Assembly (NCBI GenBank): GCA_910588065.1
Contig: CAJUPZ010000009.1
Span: 1-64,000 of the forward strand
Direction of reading: 5' to 3'
Source: an uncultured Muribaculaceae bacterium
GTDB taxonomy: Bacteria; Bacteroidota; Bacteroidia; Bacteroidales; Muribaculaceae
Length of the DNA stretch: 64,000 bases
A model generated the notes under the pieces. The model saw only the letters and a list, made by a program, of their open reading frames with translations. It was not told the DNA's origin and did not search any database. Each line of letters opens with the position of its first letter. Position 1 is the first letter of the stretch. This document shows, one piece after another, positions 18,359-27,195 of this stretch. The position numbers and the translations under genes were made by a program.

Positions 18359-19897
18359 ATGTTTTCAAATATTCTGATTTATTTCGTGGTGATTCCGCTG
18401 ATTATGTTGGCGGGACTCGCACTATGCCGCAACATCCGGCAGATCCGCGCCGTTGCTGTGACAGGCTCGCTGGCTCTGACAGCGCTGTCTGTGTGGCTTC
18501 TGCTCGACTATCTCGCACTGCGTGCCGCCGGCGAAACAGCTCCCATGCTCTACACAGGCTCTTGGAGCTGGTTCGGACCTCTGAACATCAATCTGTCGGT
18601 TGGTGTCGACGGTATCTCCATAGCAATGCTCATCCTCTCCTCTATAATCCTGCTCACCGGCAGCTTCGCTTCTTGGAAAATTGAGCCGCACACCAAGGAT
18701 TTCTTCCTCTGGCTCATTCTGCTGTCCACCGGTGTGTTCGGATTCTTCATTTCGATTGACTTGTTCACAATGTTCATGTTCTATGAGGTTGCGCTCATTC
18801 CGATGTATCTTCTCATCGGTGTGTGGGGCAGCGGCAACAAGAACTATTCGGCAATGAAGCTCACCCTGATGCTCATGGGCGGCTCCGCATTCCTGATGCT
18901 CGGCCTCATCGGCATCTACTACCATTCAGCTCCCGATGTTGAACTCCGCACCTGGAATCTTCTTGAGATTGCTCAGAACGGTGCAATTAGCCAAAACTGG
19001 CAGTACTTCCTGTTTCCGATGACATTCGTCGGATTCGGTGTTCTCGGAGCTATGTTCCCCTTCCACACATGGAGCCCTGACGGTCATGCCTCAGCGCCCA
19101 CCGCTGTGTCCATGCTCCATGCCGGCGTGCTAATGAAGCTCGGTGGCTACGGCTGCTTCCGTGTTGCGATCTACCTCATGCCCCAGGCTGCCGAGGATCT
19201 TGCATGGATATTCCTGATTCTTACCGGTATATCTGTTGTTTACGGTGCGTTCAGCGCTTGCGTGCAGACCGACCTCAAGTACATCAACGCATACTCATCC
19301 GTGAGCCACTGCGGCCTTGTGCTCTTCGCTATCCTGATGCTCAACACCACAGCCATGACAGGTGCAATCATGCAGATGCTCAGCCACGGCCTGATGACAG
19401 CCCTCTTCTTCGCACTCATCGGTATGATATACGGTCGCACCCACACCCGCGACATACGCTTGATGGGTGGCCTCATGAAGATTATGCCTTTCCTCGCTGT
19501 ATGTTACGTCATTGCGGGTATGGCATCGCTCGGTCTTCCGGGTCTCAGCGGCTTTGTTGCCGAGATGACAATCTTCGTAGGTTCATTCGAGGCCGGTATG
19601 GCAGACTATCTTGCCGGTGAGGGTTCGCTCCGTCTGGTGTTCACCATCATCGCCTGCTGCTCAATCGTCATCACCGCGGTGTATATCCTCCGCGTTGTGG
19701 GCAAACTGCTTCTAGGCCCGGTGTACGACGAACACCACCTCACTCTCACAGATGCCACATGGTGGGAACGCACATCCACTGTTGTGCTCATCATCAGCGT
19801 TGCAGCCATCGGTTGCTTCCCCAACTTCTTCGAGAGCCTGATCAAGTTCACATTCAGTCCCCAAATCTTCGCCGTTATCGGCATGAACTATAAATAG
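18359..19897 (+). CDS. nuoM: NADH-quinone oxidoreductase subunit M
   Basis: 512 residues with about 14 membrane helices. The antiporter-like signature is at PFHTWSPDGHASAPTAVSML, with the conserved Glu in FMFYEVALIPMYLLIGVWG. It lies between nuoL and nuoN, with only 9 bp to the latter. Confidence 0.96.
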   Translation: MFSNILIYFVVIPLIMLAGLALCRNIRQIRAVAVTGSLALTALSVWLLLDYLALRAAGETAPMLYTGSWSWFGPLNINLSVGVDGISIAMLILSSIILLTGSFASWKIEPHTKDFFLWLILLSTGVFGFFISIDLFTMFMFYEVALIPMYLLIGVWGSGNKNYSAMKLTLMLMGGSAFLMLGLIGIYYHSAPDVELRTWNLLEIAQNGAISQNWQYFLFPMTFVGFGVLGAMFPFHTWSPDGHASAPTAVSMLHAGVLMKLGGYGCFRVAIYLMPQAAEDLAWIFLILTGISVVYGAFSACVQTDLKYINAYSSVSHCGLVLFAILMLNTTAMTGAIMQMLSHGLMTALFFALIGMIYGRTHTRDIRLMGGLMKIMPFLAVCYVIAGMASLGLPGLSGFVAEMTIFVGSFEAGMADYLAGEGSLRLVFTIIACCSIVITAVYILRVVGKLLLGPVYDEHHLTLTDATWWERTSTVVLIISVAAIGCFPNFFESLIKFTFSPQIFAVIGMNYK

Positions 19898-19906
19898 ACA
19901 CGAAAA

Positions 19907-21385
19907 ATGGATTATTCTCAGTTTTTAGTAATGAAGCAGGAGATAGCGCTCTTGGTGGTGTTTATCCTGGTCTTCCTATGCGATACGTTCATGCCCAAGC
20001 GCTCACAGGGCGCCATCGGCTGGATAAGTATCATCGCTTTCATGCTCGCCACCGCCTATGGCTTCTGCCCGTCGCTCCTCGAGGGCTACAGTGAGGCGTT
20101 TGCCGGCATGTACAGCGCAGGTTATGCAGAGGTGAATATCAAGAATATCCTCAACATCGGCGCGCTCATCGTAATGGTGCAGGCGCTCCGCTGGGCCAAG
20201 GAGGATATGGTGAAGATTCGCCGCGGCGAGTTTTACGAGCTGCTGCTTGTGACACTCTTCGGTATGTACCTGATGATTTCCGCCCGTCATTTCCTTCTCT
20301 TTGTCATCGGTCTTGAAACAGCCTCTCTGCCCCTGGCAGCGATGGTGGCATTCGACAAGCACCGCTACGAAAGCCGTGAGGCCGCTGTGAAATATATCCT
20401 CACAGCTGTGTTCTCCACTGCTATCTTCCTGATGGGTCTCTCATTCGTCTATGCTCTCAGCGGCAGCCTTTACTTCGATGGCATTGCATTTGCGGTGAGC
20501 TGCGAAGGTGTCAACACCCTCCTTGTGGTAGCGCTCGCATTCGTTATTTCCGGTATCGGTTTCAAGCTTTCGCTCGTGCCTTTCCACCTGTGGACAGCCG
20601 ATGTATATCAGGGTGCGCCCACTCCGGTTACATCCTATCTGTCGGTAATCTCCAAAGGAGCCGCCGCCTTTGCATTCCTTGTAGTGCTGTGGAAGGCATT
20701 CGGCACAGTGTACCAGGATGCCTGGGAGTGGATGCTCTATGCTCTGATTATACTGACAATCACTGTGGGTAACCTCTTTGCAATGCGTCAGCGCAACATG
20801 AAGCGCTTCCTCGCGTTCTCGTCAATCTCGCAGGCCGGCTACATCATGCTCGGTGTCATTGCCTTCAACTATATGGGCATGGCCGCGCTGATGTACTATA
20901 TCCTTGTGTACATCTTCTCAAACCTTGCAGCATTCGGCGTTATCGGCGCTATCGAGAATGCCACCGGCAAGGTGTGGATGGATGACTACAAGGGTCTGTA
21001 CAAAACCAACCCACGTCTGGCATTCACTATGATGCTCGCTATGTTCTCGCTCGCAGGTATTCCTCCGTTTGCAGGTTTCTTCAGCAAGTTCTTCATCTTC
21101 ACCGGTGCCATCAACCAGGGTTCGGTTGCCATCTATGTGCTTGTGCTGATTGCGTTGATAAACACCATTATCTCGCTTTACTACTACCTGCTTGTTGTGA
21201 AAGCTATGTTCATCAGTCAGGATGACTGCACAATAGCTAAATTCCGCAGCGCAAACTCTGAGCGTGTGGCTCTGTGGGTATGCGTGGCCGGCATCATCGG
21301 TCTCGGAATTTTCAGCTGTGTCTACAACCACCTCCTTGACATAAGCAGCCTTTCAAACAGTGTGCTTGAGGTAGTGATGTTCTAA
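19907..21385 (+). CDS. nuoN: NADH-quinone oxidoreductase subunit N
   Basis: 492 residues with about 14 membrane helices. The signature is VPFHLWTADVYQGAPTPVTS. It is the last gene of the operon. No nuoE, nuoF or nuoG is found anywhere in the window, so this complex I has 11 subunits in 10 genes and lacks the NADH-oxidising module. The electron donor is then probably not NADH at this site (ferredoxin or another carrier), an inference from complexes of the same composition. Confidence 0.95.
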   Translation: MDYSQFLVMKQEIALLVVFILVFLCDTFMPKRSQGAIGWISIIAFMLATAYGFCPSLLEGYSEAFAGMYSAGYAEVNIKNILNIGALIVMVQALRWAKEDMVKIRRGEFYELLLVTLFGMYLMISARHFLLFVIGLETASLPLAAMVAFDKHRYESREAAVKYILTAVFSTAIFLMGLSFVYALSGSLYFDGIAFAVSCEGVNTLLVVALAFVISGIGFKLSLVPFHLWTADVYQGAPTPVTSYLSVISKGAAAFAFLVVLWKAFGTVYQDAWEWMLYALIILTITVGNLFAMRQRNMKRFLAFSSISQAGYIMLGVIAFNYMGMAALMYYILVYIFSNLAAFGVIGAIENATGKVWMDDYKGLYKTNPRLAFTMMLAMFSLAGIPPFAGFFSKFFIFTGAINQGSVAIYVLVLIALINTIISLYYYLLVVKAMFISQDDCTIAKFRSANSERVALWVCVAGIIGLGIFSCVYNHLLDISSLSNSVLEVVMF

Positions 21386-21412
21386 GCTATCTATCTAACC
21401 TTAATTATAGTT

Positions 21413-21453
21413 GCATCCGCCGGAAAGCATACTTTCTGACGGATGCTTTTTTT
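21413..21453 (+). terminator. Terminator of the nuo-atp operon
   Basis: A stem of about 15 bp (GCATCCG and CGGAAAG pairing with CTTTCTG and CGGATGC) closes on a CATA loop and is followed by seven T. The last T lies only 5 bp before the start codon of the next gene. Confidence 0.9.
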
Positions 21454-21458
21454 GAGAA

Positions 21459-23039
21459 ATGAAACTGTTTACGATATTTTCCGCTATGTTTATCGCAGTT
21501 GCCGGGGCAGCCGGTCAGACTGCATACGGCCCCGGGTGCGCCCTTGTTCCGATACCGCGTCAAGTGACTGCCAACACCGGCAAGGGAGCCGATTTTTCAA
21601 AGGGAGTGAGAATTTCATCACCGCTGCCTGAGGTTGATGTTCTCATCCGGATTCTGTCATCGCGTTTCGGAGAGTTGGAGAGAGGTGGAAAGTCAGCCGT
21701 TGAGATAACCATGCGGATTGATGAATCCCTTCCCGCTGAGGGGTATATCCTTGATGTTGCGGACAACCGTATTGAGATAGCCGGAGGCAGCAGAGCCGGG
21801 GTGTATTATGCGTTGATGACGCTCGACCAGGTGCTTCTCGGTGATGTGCCGTCAACAGCCGCAGGCAAGATAGCGCGGGTGCATATCGAGGATGCGCCGG
21901 AGTATCCCTTCCGGGCGCTTATGCTCGACCCGGCCCGTCATTTTTTGCCGGTAGAGGATGTGGAGCGCTATATAGAGCGAATGGCTGCATATAAGTTCAA
22001 CACCCTTCAGCTGCACCTCACCGATGATGAGGGATGGCGTATGGAAATAAAGAGTCACCCGGAGCTGACAGAGCGGGGCAACGCTGCTTCCAATCCCGGC
22101 TTTTACACCCAGGATGAACTGCGGAGGCTTGTGGAATTTGCGGCAGCGCGCCATATAACCATAGTGCCTGAGCTGGATATCCCCGGACATACCGCCGCAG
22201 TGCTTGCCGCGCATCCTGAGCTTGCGTGCAGCGCAGCCGACACTGCCGCCATATCTGTAGGCAAGAGCCACGGACTTATGCTGTGCGCGTCCGCAGGTGA
22301 GGTGTACAGGCTGTATGATGATATAATCAAGGAGGTAGCGGAGGTGTTTCCGGGTGAATATATACATCTTGGCGGTGATGAGTCTGTGATTGAGCAGAAT
22401 TGGGGACGGTGCGCTGCCGACAGCGTGCTGATGGCTCAGCTCGGCTATTCATCGGCGGCTCAGTTGATGGGCTATTTCTTTGACAAGGTGCTCGGCAGTG
22501 TAAGGTCAGCGGGTAAAAAGGCCATACTGTGGTGTGAGCTCGACAATATCTACCCTCCGGCAAATGAGTATCTGTTTGATTACCCCGAGGATGTGACTCT
22601 TGTGACATGGCGCAACGGCCTTACCCCCAAGTGCGTGGAGCTTACCGGCAAGCATGGCAATCCACTGATAATGGCACCCGGCGAGCATGCCTATCTCGAT
22701 TATCCGCAGCTGAAAGGTGACCTGCCGGAGTGGAACAACTGGGGTATGCCGGTGACAACCCTGCGCCGGAGCTATGAACTGTATCCCGCAAAGGGGCTGA
22801 CAGCATCAGAGGGAGCGCATATAAGCGGCGTGATGGCCACTCTGTGGGGTGAGGCTATCGGCGATATCAACAGGGCTTTTTACATGACATATCCGCGTGC
22901 TCTTGCGATAGCCGAGTCAGGCTGGAGTGAGCCCGGTCGGCGCAGCTGGGAGGGCTTCAGAGAGCGTATGCTGCCCAATATCTATGATATGATGCGCAGC
23001 GGAGTGTCAGTGAGAGTGCCTTTCGAGGCCCTGCAGTAG
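21459..23039 (+). CDS. Beta-N-acetylhexosaminidase, GH20
   Basis: 526 residues with a signal peptide (LFTIFSAMFIAVAGAAG). A GH20b-type N-terminal domain runs to about residue 145. The GH20 catalytic barrel follows, with RALMLDPARHFLPVE, the LHLTDDEGWR loop, and the catalytic Asp-Glu pair in HLGGDES (about residues 307-308). It probably removes terminal GlcNAc or GalNAc from host or microbial glycans in the periplasm or at the surface. The gene starts 5 bp after the nuo terminator; TATAGTTG at 21405-21412 is the only promoter-like site and would place the hairpin in its own leader. Confidence 0.9.
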   Translation: MKLFTIFSAMFIAVAGAAGQTAYGPGCALVPIPRQVTANTGKGADFSKGVRISSPLPEVDVLIRILSSRFGELERGGKSAVEITMRIDESLPAEGYILDVADNRIEIAGGSRAGVYYALMTLDQVLLGDVPSTAAGKIARVHIEDAPEYPFRALMLDPARHFLPVEDVERYIERMAAYKFNTLQLHLTDDEGWRMEIKSHPELTERGNAASNPGFYTQDELRRLVEFAAARHITIVPELDIPGHTAAVLAAHPELACSAADTAAISVGKSHGLMLCASAGEVYRLYDDIIKEVAEVFPGEYIHLGGDESVIEQNWGRCAADSVLMAQLGYSSAAQLMGYFFDKVLGSVRSAGKKAILWCELDNIYPPANEYLFDYPEDVTLVTWRNGLTPKCVELTGKHGNPLIMAPGEHAYLDYPQLKGDLPEWNNWGMPVTTLRRSYELYPAKGLTASEGAHISGVMATLWGEAIGDINRAFYMTYPRALAIAESGWSEPGRRSWEGFRERMLPNIYDMMRSGVSVRVPFEALQ

Positions 23040-23111
23040 CCCCGCATCAGGCATCCCTTCATATAATCGTAAATTGATTTACACCATTAGTCCAGTCTTC
23101 ATAAATGCAAT

Positions 23112-23148
23112 TCAGCCCGGCGAAAGATTTGTTCTCTCGTCGGGCTGA
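23112..23148 (+). terminator. Hairpin after GH20 gene
   Basis: Inverted repeat TCAGCCCGGCGA / TCGTCGGGCTGA with one G-T pair. The T-rich tail is weak, so termination is likely but less certain than at the other sites. Confidence 0.55.
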
Positions 23149-23221
23149 TTATTACTTCTATTGATAAAGAACTACCATTAAATATAATCCATATAATCAC
23201 ACTGAATAATAGGCTAATACG

Positions 23222-23251
23222 TTGATATGTCATTTTTTTGAAGTATCTTTG
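23222..23251 (+). promoter_or_regulatory. Promoter of the KilA-N / S41 cassette
   Basis: TTG at 23222-23224, a 19-bp spacer, then TATCTTTG at 23244-23251. It lies 27 bp before the ATG at 23279. Confidence 0.65.
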
Positions 23252-23278
23252 CATTTGAAATCAAACGCTTATCTCCAA

Positions 23279-24088
23279 ATGGCAAAAATCACAGTTCAAA
23301 ATACGAATATAACCATCATCAGTGTTGATGGCGAGGATTATGTGTCTATAACCGATTTGGCACGTCATAAAAGCGAAGATCCTACTGCTGTTATCGGTAA
23401 TTGGATGCGCAACCGTAATACTATTGAGTTTCTCGGCATTTGGGAGAGTCTATATAATCCCGATTTTAAACCCCTCGAATTCGAGGGGTTTAGAAAAGAA
23501 GCGGGCTTAAATGCCTTTACCCTATCCCCCAAAAAATGGATTGAAACGACCAATGCCACCGGTTTGATTTCTAAATCCGGACGCTATGGCGGCACTTATG
23601 CCCATAAAGATATTGCGTTCAAATTCGCAAGTTGGATTTCCGTTGAATTTGAATTGTATATAGTCAAGGAGTTTCAACGACTTAAAGCGGAGGAACAAAA
23701 AGCGTTGGGTTGGTCGGCTAAGCGTGAGTTGTCAAAAATCAACTACCGCATACACACCGATGCTATCAAGCAGAACCTAATTCCGGCGGAGGTCACTAAA
23801 GCACAGGCGAGCATCATATATGCCAATGAGGCCGATGTGTTGAACGTGGCAATGTTCGGCATGACAGCTAAACAGTGGCGTGAGGCTAACCCCGATTTGA
23901 AAGGCAATATCCGCGACTTTGCCTCTGTGAACGAACTTATCTGCCTATCCAACATGGAAAGTCTCAACGCTGTATTCATAGAGCAAGGACTACCCCAATC
24001 GGAGCGACTTATAAAACTCAACCAAATTGCTATCCATCAGATGAGTGTATTGGAAAACGAGAATAATGAACGAAAATTACTGCAATGA
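23279..24088 (+). CDS. KilA-N domain protein
   Basis: 269 residues. The KilA-N DNA-binding domain covers about residues 1-115 (YVSITDLARHKSED, VIGNWMRNRNTIEFLGIWE, SGRYGGTYAHKDIAFKFASWIS). The C-terminal part, about 150 residues, resembles the region found in Bacteroidetes KilA-N proteins that sit near mobile or defence genes. The ATG at 23279 is chosen because the in-frame ATG at 23228 lies upstream of the -7 element. It shares an ATGA overlap with the downstream peptidase gene, so the two are made together. The base composition is clearly more AT-rich than the flanks, a sign of transfer. Confidence 0.8.
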   Translation: MAKITVQNTNITIISVDGEDYVSITDLARHKSEDPTAVIGNWMRNRNTIEFLGIWESLYNPDFKPLEFEGFRKEAGLNAFTLSPKKWIETTNATGLISKSGRYGGTYAHKDIAFKFASWISVEFELYIVKEFQRLKAEEQKALGWSAKRELSKINYRIHTDAIKQNLIPAEVTKAQASIIYANEADVLNVAMFGMTAKQWREANPDLKGNIRDFASVNELICLSNMESLNAVFIEQGLPQSERLIKLNQIAIHQMSVLENENNERKLLQ

Positions 24089-25353
24089 AGAAACCAGTCA
24101 AGATTACACTAATTGTTCTGAGTAGCATTATAGGATTGCTACTGATTGGATTGGGTTCATTGATTGTGTACGCTCAATTCTCTAAAACTCAACACGAAGA
24201 AGCCATCAGGTATTATGTAGATGAACTGAGTCTCGAAAAGAATGATTTTAAGAGTGAATTTGAGGAAATATACCAACTCACTCTTGATAACTATTCTTTG
24301 TATCAAGCCAAAGGGTTGAATATGGATAGTATTCACAGTTCGTTTTTTAAGCGATTTGAAAACACTGATGTTGACAAGGCTGAATTTGGCAATATTCTGA
24401 AAGAATTTTTCAGTAGCTTGAATGTCGGACATTCGTTTGTATATCTGAGGGATTACACAGCAGGCTATGCTCCTGTTTTTATAGAAAATCGAATTTTTGT
24501 TGATACTCCTAATGTGTACTTGTTGGCAAACGGCTTCAAAGATAAGGACGAGATAGTAGCAGTGAATGGCATTGCTGTATCAGAATGGTTGGATAAACAT
24601 GAAAAATTCACATCAGCATCTACTGATGACGCAAGAAGATTGAACACGGCCTTGGCTGTGTTCCGTTCTTGGGAAGATACGATAGCGACATATAATGTAG
24701 TCCGTGAAGCGGACACGTTCGAAATTAGACTGCCGTTAAAGAAATATGATCTTTTGCCGAAAGAGGCGGAAGATAACCAACTTGTCAAATGGTCGATAAT
24801 TAATGATTCTATCGGTTACATCAATATTCAGTCAATGATGGATCCGGTGAGTGATGATTTTATAGAGGCATACAGGAATGTCAGTGAACTTCCACATCTG
24901 ATTGTCGATATTCGGAGAAACGAAGGCGGCAACAGTGGGAATGGCATGGATATAGCAGAGTATCTCATCAAGAAGCCACAGTCACACTGTGTTTCTCCAT
25001 CAAAAGTCATGGAGCCTCAAAATGACGCATACAAAGGGAGATTGTACTTATTGATAAGCCCATATACTTTTTCCGCCGCAGAGAGTTTTGCTCTTGATAT
25101 TAAGGAAAGTGAAAATGCCATTCTGATAGGCTCAGCAACAGCAGGTGACACAGGCAATAGTCCAAAAACATTCCATACCTCAAATGGCATATATTTCCGA
25201 CTACCAACACGAGAACCGTCAAAATCACCAAAAGGATTTCCGATGGAAGGCATTGGCATAAGTCCCGATTATAAGATTGAGCAAACTGCCTCTGATTTTA
25301 TGAACAATCATGATACAGTTTTGGATTTTACCATTGACTTAATCAATAAGTAG
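24085..25353 (+). CDS. Membrane-anchored S41 family peptidase
   Basis: 422 residues. An N-terminal membrane helix (about residues 7-30) places the rest outside the cytoplasmic membrane. A PDZ-like region lies around residues 125-230. The S41 core follows: LIVDIRRNEGGNSG, then YTFSAAESFA with the nucleophilic Ser near residue 329, GSATAGDTGNSP, and GIGISPDYKI. It resembles tail-specific or tricorn-like peptidases. The start codon overlaps the stop of the KilA-N gene (ATGA). AT-rich like its partner. The substrate is unknown; the regulator-peptidase link is inferred only from coupling. Confidence 0.8.
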   Translation: MKKPVKITLIVLSSIIGLLLIGLGSLIVYAQFSKTQHEEAIRYYVDELSLEKNDFKSEFEEIYQLTLDNYSLYQAKGLNMDSIHSSFFKRFENTDVDKAEFGNILKEFFSSLNVGHSFVYLRDYTAGYAPVFIENRIFVDTPNVYLLANGFKDKDEIVAVNGIAVSEWLDKHEKFTSASTDDARRLNTALAVFRSWEDTIATYNVVREADTFEIRLPLKKYDLLPKEAEDNQLVKWSIINDSIGYINIQSMMDPVSDDFIEAYRNVSELPHLIVDIRRNEGGNSGNGMDIAEYLIKKPQSHCVSPSKVMEPQNDAYKGRLYLLISPYTFSAAESFALDIKESENAILIGSATAGDTGNSPKTFHTSNGIYFRLPTREPSKSPKGFPMEGIGISPDYKIEQTASDFMNNHDTVLDFTIDLINK

Positions 25354-25382
25354 CCAATACAAAGTTTAAGAACTGATAAAGT

Positions 25383-25413
25383 GCGGGCGCAAAGTGAGTG
25401 ACTTTGCGCCCGC
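25383..25413. terminator. Bidirectional hairpin between convergent genes
   Basis: A perfect 13-bp stem (GCGGGCGCAAAGT / ACTTTGCGCCCGC) with a 5-base loop lies between the S41 peptidase gene and the oppositely oriented RNase G gene. T-tracts are poor on both sides. Confidence 0.65.
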
Positions 25414-25455
25414 GGTGTGATCGGGGAGGGGGGAAGACGCCGGAGAGAGCGTTTT

Positions 25456-27078
25456 TTATTCCTCCTTGTTTCTGTTCTTGGCTTTGTTTTTGTTTTTGGT
25501 TGCTGAGGATTCGATGTCCTTCTCTTCTTTGAGATCAATCTCGTTTTTGTCTTTGTCGAGCACTTTGTACTGGAGGTATGCAAGGCTCTGGTCGGGCAGT
25601 ATCTTGAATTTTCGGCCGAACTCCATACGCCATTTGGTGTAAGGCGATATGAGTCCTTTTTTGAGGTACGCGTCTACAAAGGGGTGGACGTACATAACAA
25701 AATTAGCCACCTTCATGCCGTTTACAAGGTAGTCGATTTTTTCATGGAGAGTGTCGGTGAAAAGGAGCGAGGGCTGCACTTTTCCTTTGCCGAAGCAAGA
25801 TGGGCACTCTTCGGATGTTACGATGTCGAGGGCGGGTCGCACTCTCTGGCGGGTAATCTGCATCAGGCCGAATTTGCTGAGAGGCAGGATGTTGTGACGG
25901 GCTCTGTCAGAGGCCATCACTTCTTTCATGTGTTCATAGAGCTTTTGCCGGTGCTCGGCTTTTGCCATGTCGATGAAGTCGATGACAATAATGCCTCCCA
26001 TGTCGCGCAGCCTGAGCTGGCGTGCAATCTCCTCGGCAGCTCTCATGTTTACTTCGAGGGCGTTGGTTTCCTGGTCGTTGGCGGCCTTGGAGCGGTTTCC
26101 TGAGTTTACATCGATAACATGCAGTGCTTCAGTGTGCTCGATAATAATGTAAGCACCGCTTTTGAATGATACGGTTTTGCCAAACGAAGATTTAATCTGG
26201 CGTGTGATGTTGAAATTGTCGAAAATGGGGGCCTCTTTGTCGTAGAGGTGAACAATTTCCTTGCGCTCGGGGGCAATAAGGCTCACATATTTCTGAATCT
26301 GGGAGAAAACATCTGGGTCGTTGACGGTGATGCTTTCGAAAGTAGGGCTGAAGATGTCGCGTAGCACCCCTACGATTCGGCTTTCTTCTTCGAAAATCAG
26401 AGCCGGTGCAGATGCTTTCTGAGCTCTTGCAACGGTGTCTTCCCAGCATTGGAGCAGGGTTTTCATCTCGTTGTTGAGTTCGGCCACTCTTTTGCCTTCC
26501 GCAGAAGTGCGGATAATCACACTGAAGTTTTTCGGGCGGATGCTTTCAATAAGCTGCCGCAGCCTGAGTTTTTCCTCAGTGGTTTTGATTTTCTGAGATA
26601 TTGAGATTTTGTCGCCGAAAGGAATGAGCACGAGGTATCTTCCGGTGAGTGTGATCTCGGTAGTGAGTCGCGGTCCTTTAGAAGATATGGGCTCCTTGAC
26701 AATCTGTACCATGAGTTCCTGTCCGGGCTTGAGCAGGTCGGCGATAGTGCCGTGCTTGTCAATGTCGGGCAGCAGCTTCATTTTAGAAACCGATGGCAGG
26801 TGTTTTTTATCTTCGAGGGCTGATGAGAGGAAAGAGGAGTAGGAAGAGAATCGGGAGCCAAGATCGAGATAATGGAGGAAAGCGTCTTTTTCATAGCCTA
26901 CGTTGACGAAGGCGGCGTTAAGGCCCGGCATCAGTTTTTTTACTTTAGCGAGGTATATGTCGCCGACGGCATAGGCGATGTTGCGCGCCTCCTTTTGCAG
27001 GGAGACGAGGCGTGAGTCCTCGAGCAGAGCAATGCTCACCTCTTTGGGCTGTACATCAACTATGAGTTCGCTTTGCAT
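25456..27078 (-). CDS. rng: Ribonuclease G/E family protein
   Basis: 540 residues. An S1-like RNA-binding domain lies near residues 35-130 (VGDIYLAKVKKLMPGLNAAFVNVG), followed by the RNase E/G catalytic domain with VIDVNSGNR and VIDFIDM carrying the metal-binding Asp residues, and the Zn-link type pair CPSCFGKG. The acidic/basic C-terminal tail (about 25 residues ending NKNKAKNRNKEE) is short, so there is no RNase E-type scaffold. It processes rRNA and mRNA. It lies downstream of HU and the 29-residue ribosomal protein on the same strand, with a 117-bp leader that can fold. Confidence 0.92.
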   Translation of the reverse strand: MQSELIVDVQPKEVSIALLEDSRLVSLQKEARNIAYAVGDIYLAKVKKLMPGLNAAFVNVGYEKDAFLHYLDLGSRFSSYSSFLSSALEDKKHLPSVSKMKLLPDIDKHGTIADLLKPGQELMVQIVKEPISSKGPRLTTEITLTGRYLVLIPFGDKISISQKIKTTEEKLRLRQLIESIRPKNFSVIIRTSAEGKRVAELNNEMKTLLQCWEDTVARAQKASAPALIFEEESRIVGVLRDIFSPTFESITVNDPDVFSQIQKYVSLIAPERKEIVHLYDKEAPIFDNFNITRQIKSSFGKTVSFKSGAYIIIEHTEALHVIDVNSGNRSKAANDQETNALEVNMRAAEEIARQLRLRDMGGIIVIDFIDMAKAEHRQKLYEHMKEVMASDRARHNILPLSKFGLMQITRQRVRPALDIVTSEECPSCFGKGKVQPSLLFTDTLHEKIDYLVNGMKVANFVMYVHPFVDAYLKKGLISPYTKWRMEFGRKFKILPDQSLAYLQYKVLDKDKNEIDLKEEKDIESSATKNKNKAKNRNKEE

Positions 27079-27106
27079 ATTATCCGGTTAAAATTAGATA
27101 CAATAC

Positions 27107-27169
27107 ACAAAGAACAAACTCGAGGGTCAATATCCGGAAAGGATGAGCCGCCTGAAGTTTGTCCTTTGT
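27107..27169 (-). promoter_or_regulatory. Long inverted repeat in the rng leader
   Basis: ACAAAGAACAAACT (27107-27120) pairs with AGTTTGTCCTTTGT (27156-27169) with one mismatch, and a smaller hairpin ATCC-GGAAA-GGAT lies inside. It sits in the gap between the small ribosomal protein gene and rng, so it would be in the 5' leader of rng. RNase E in E. coli regulates itself through its 5' leader; a similar role here is only a suggestion. Confidence 0.4.
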
Positions 27170-27195
27170 ATAGATTCGAGAGTTTCCGTCCGGAA

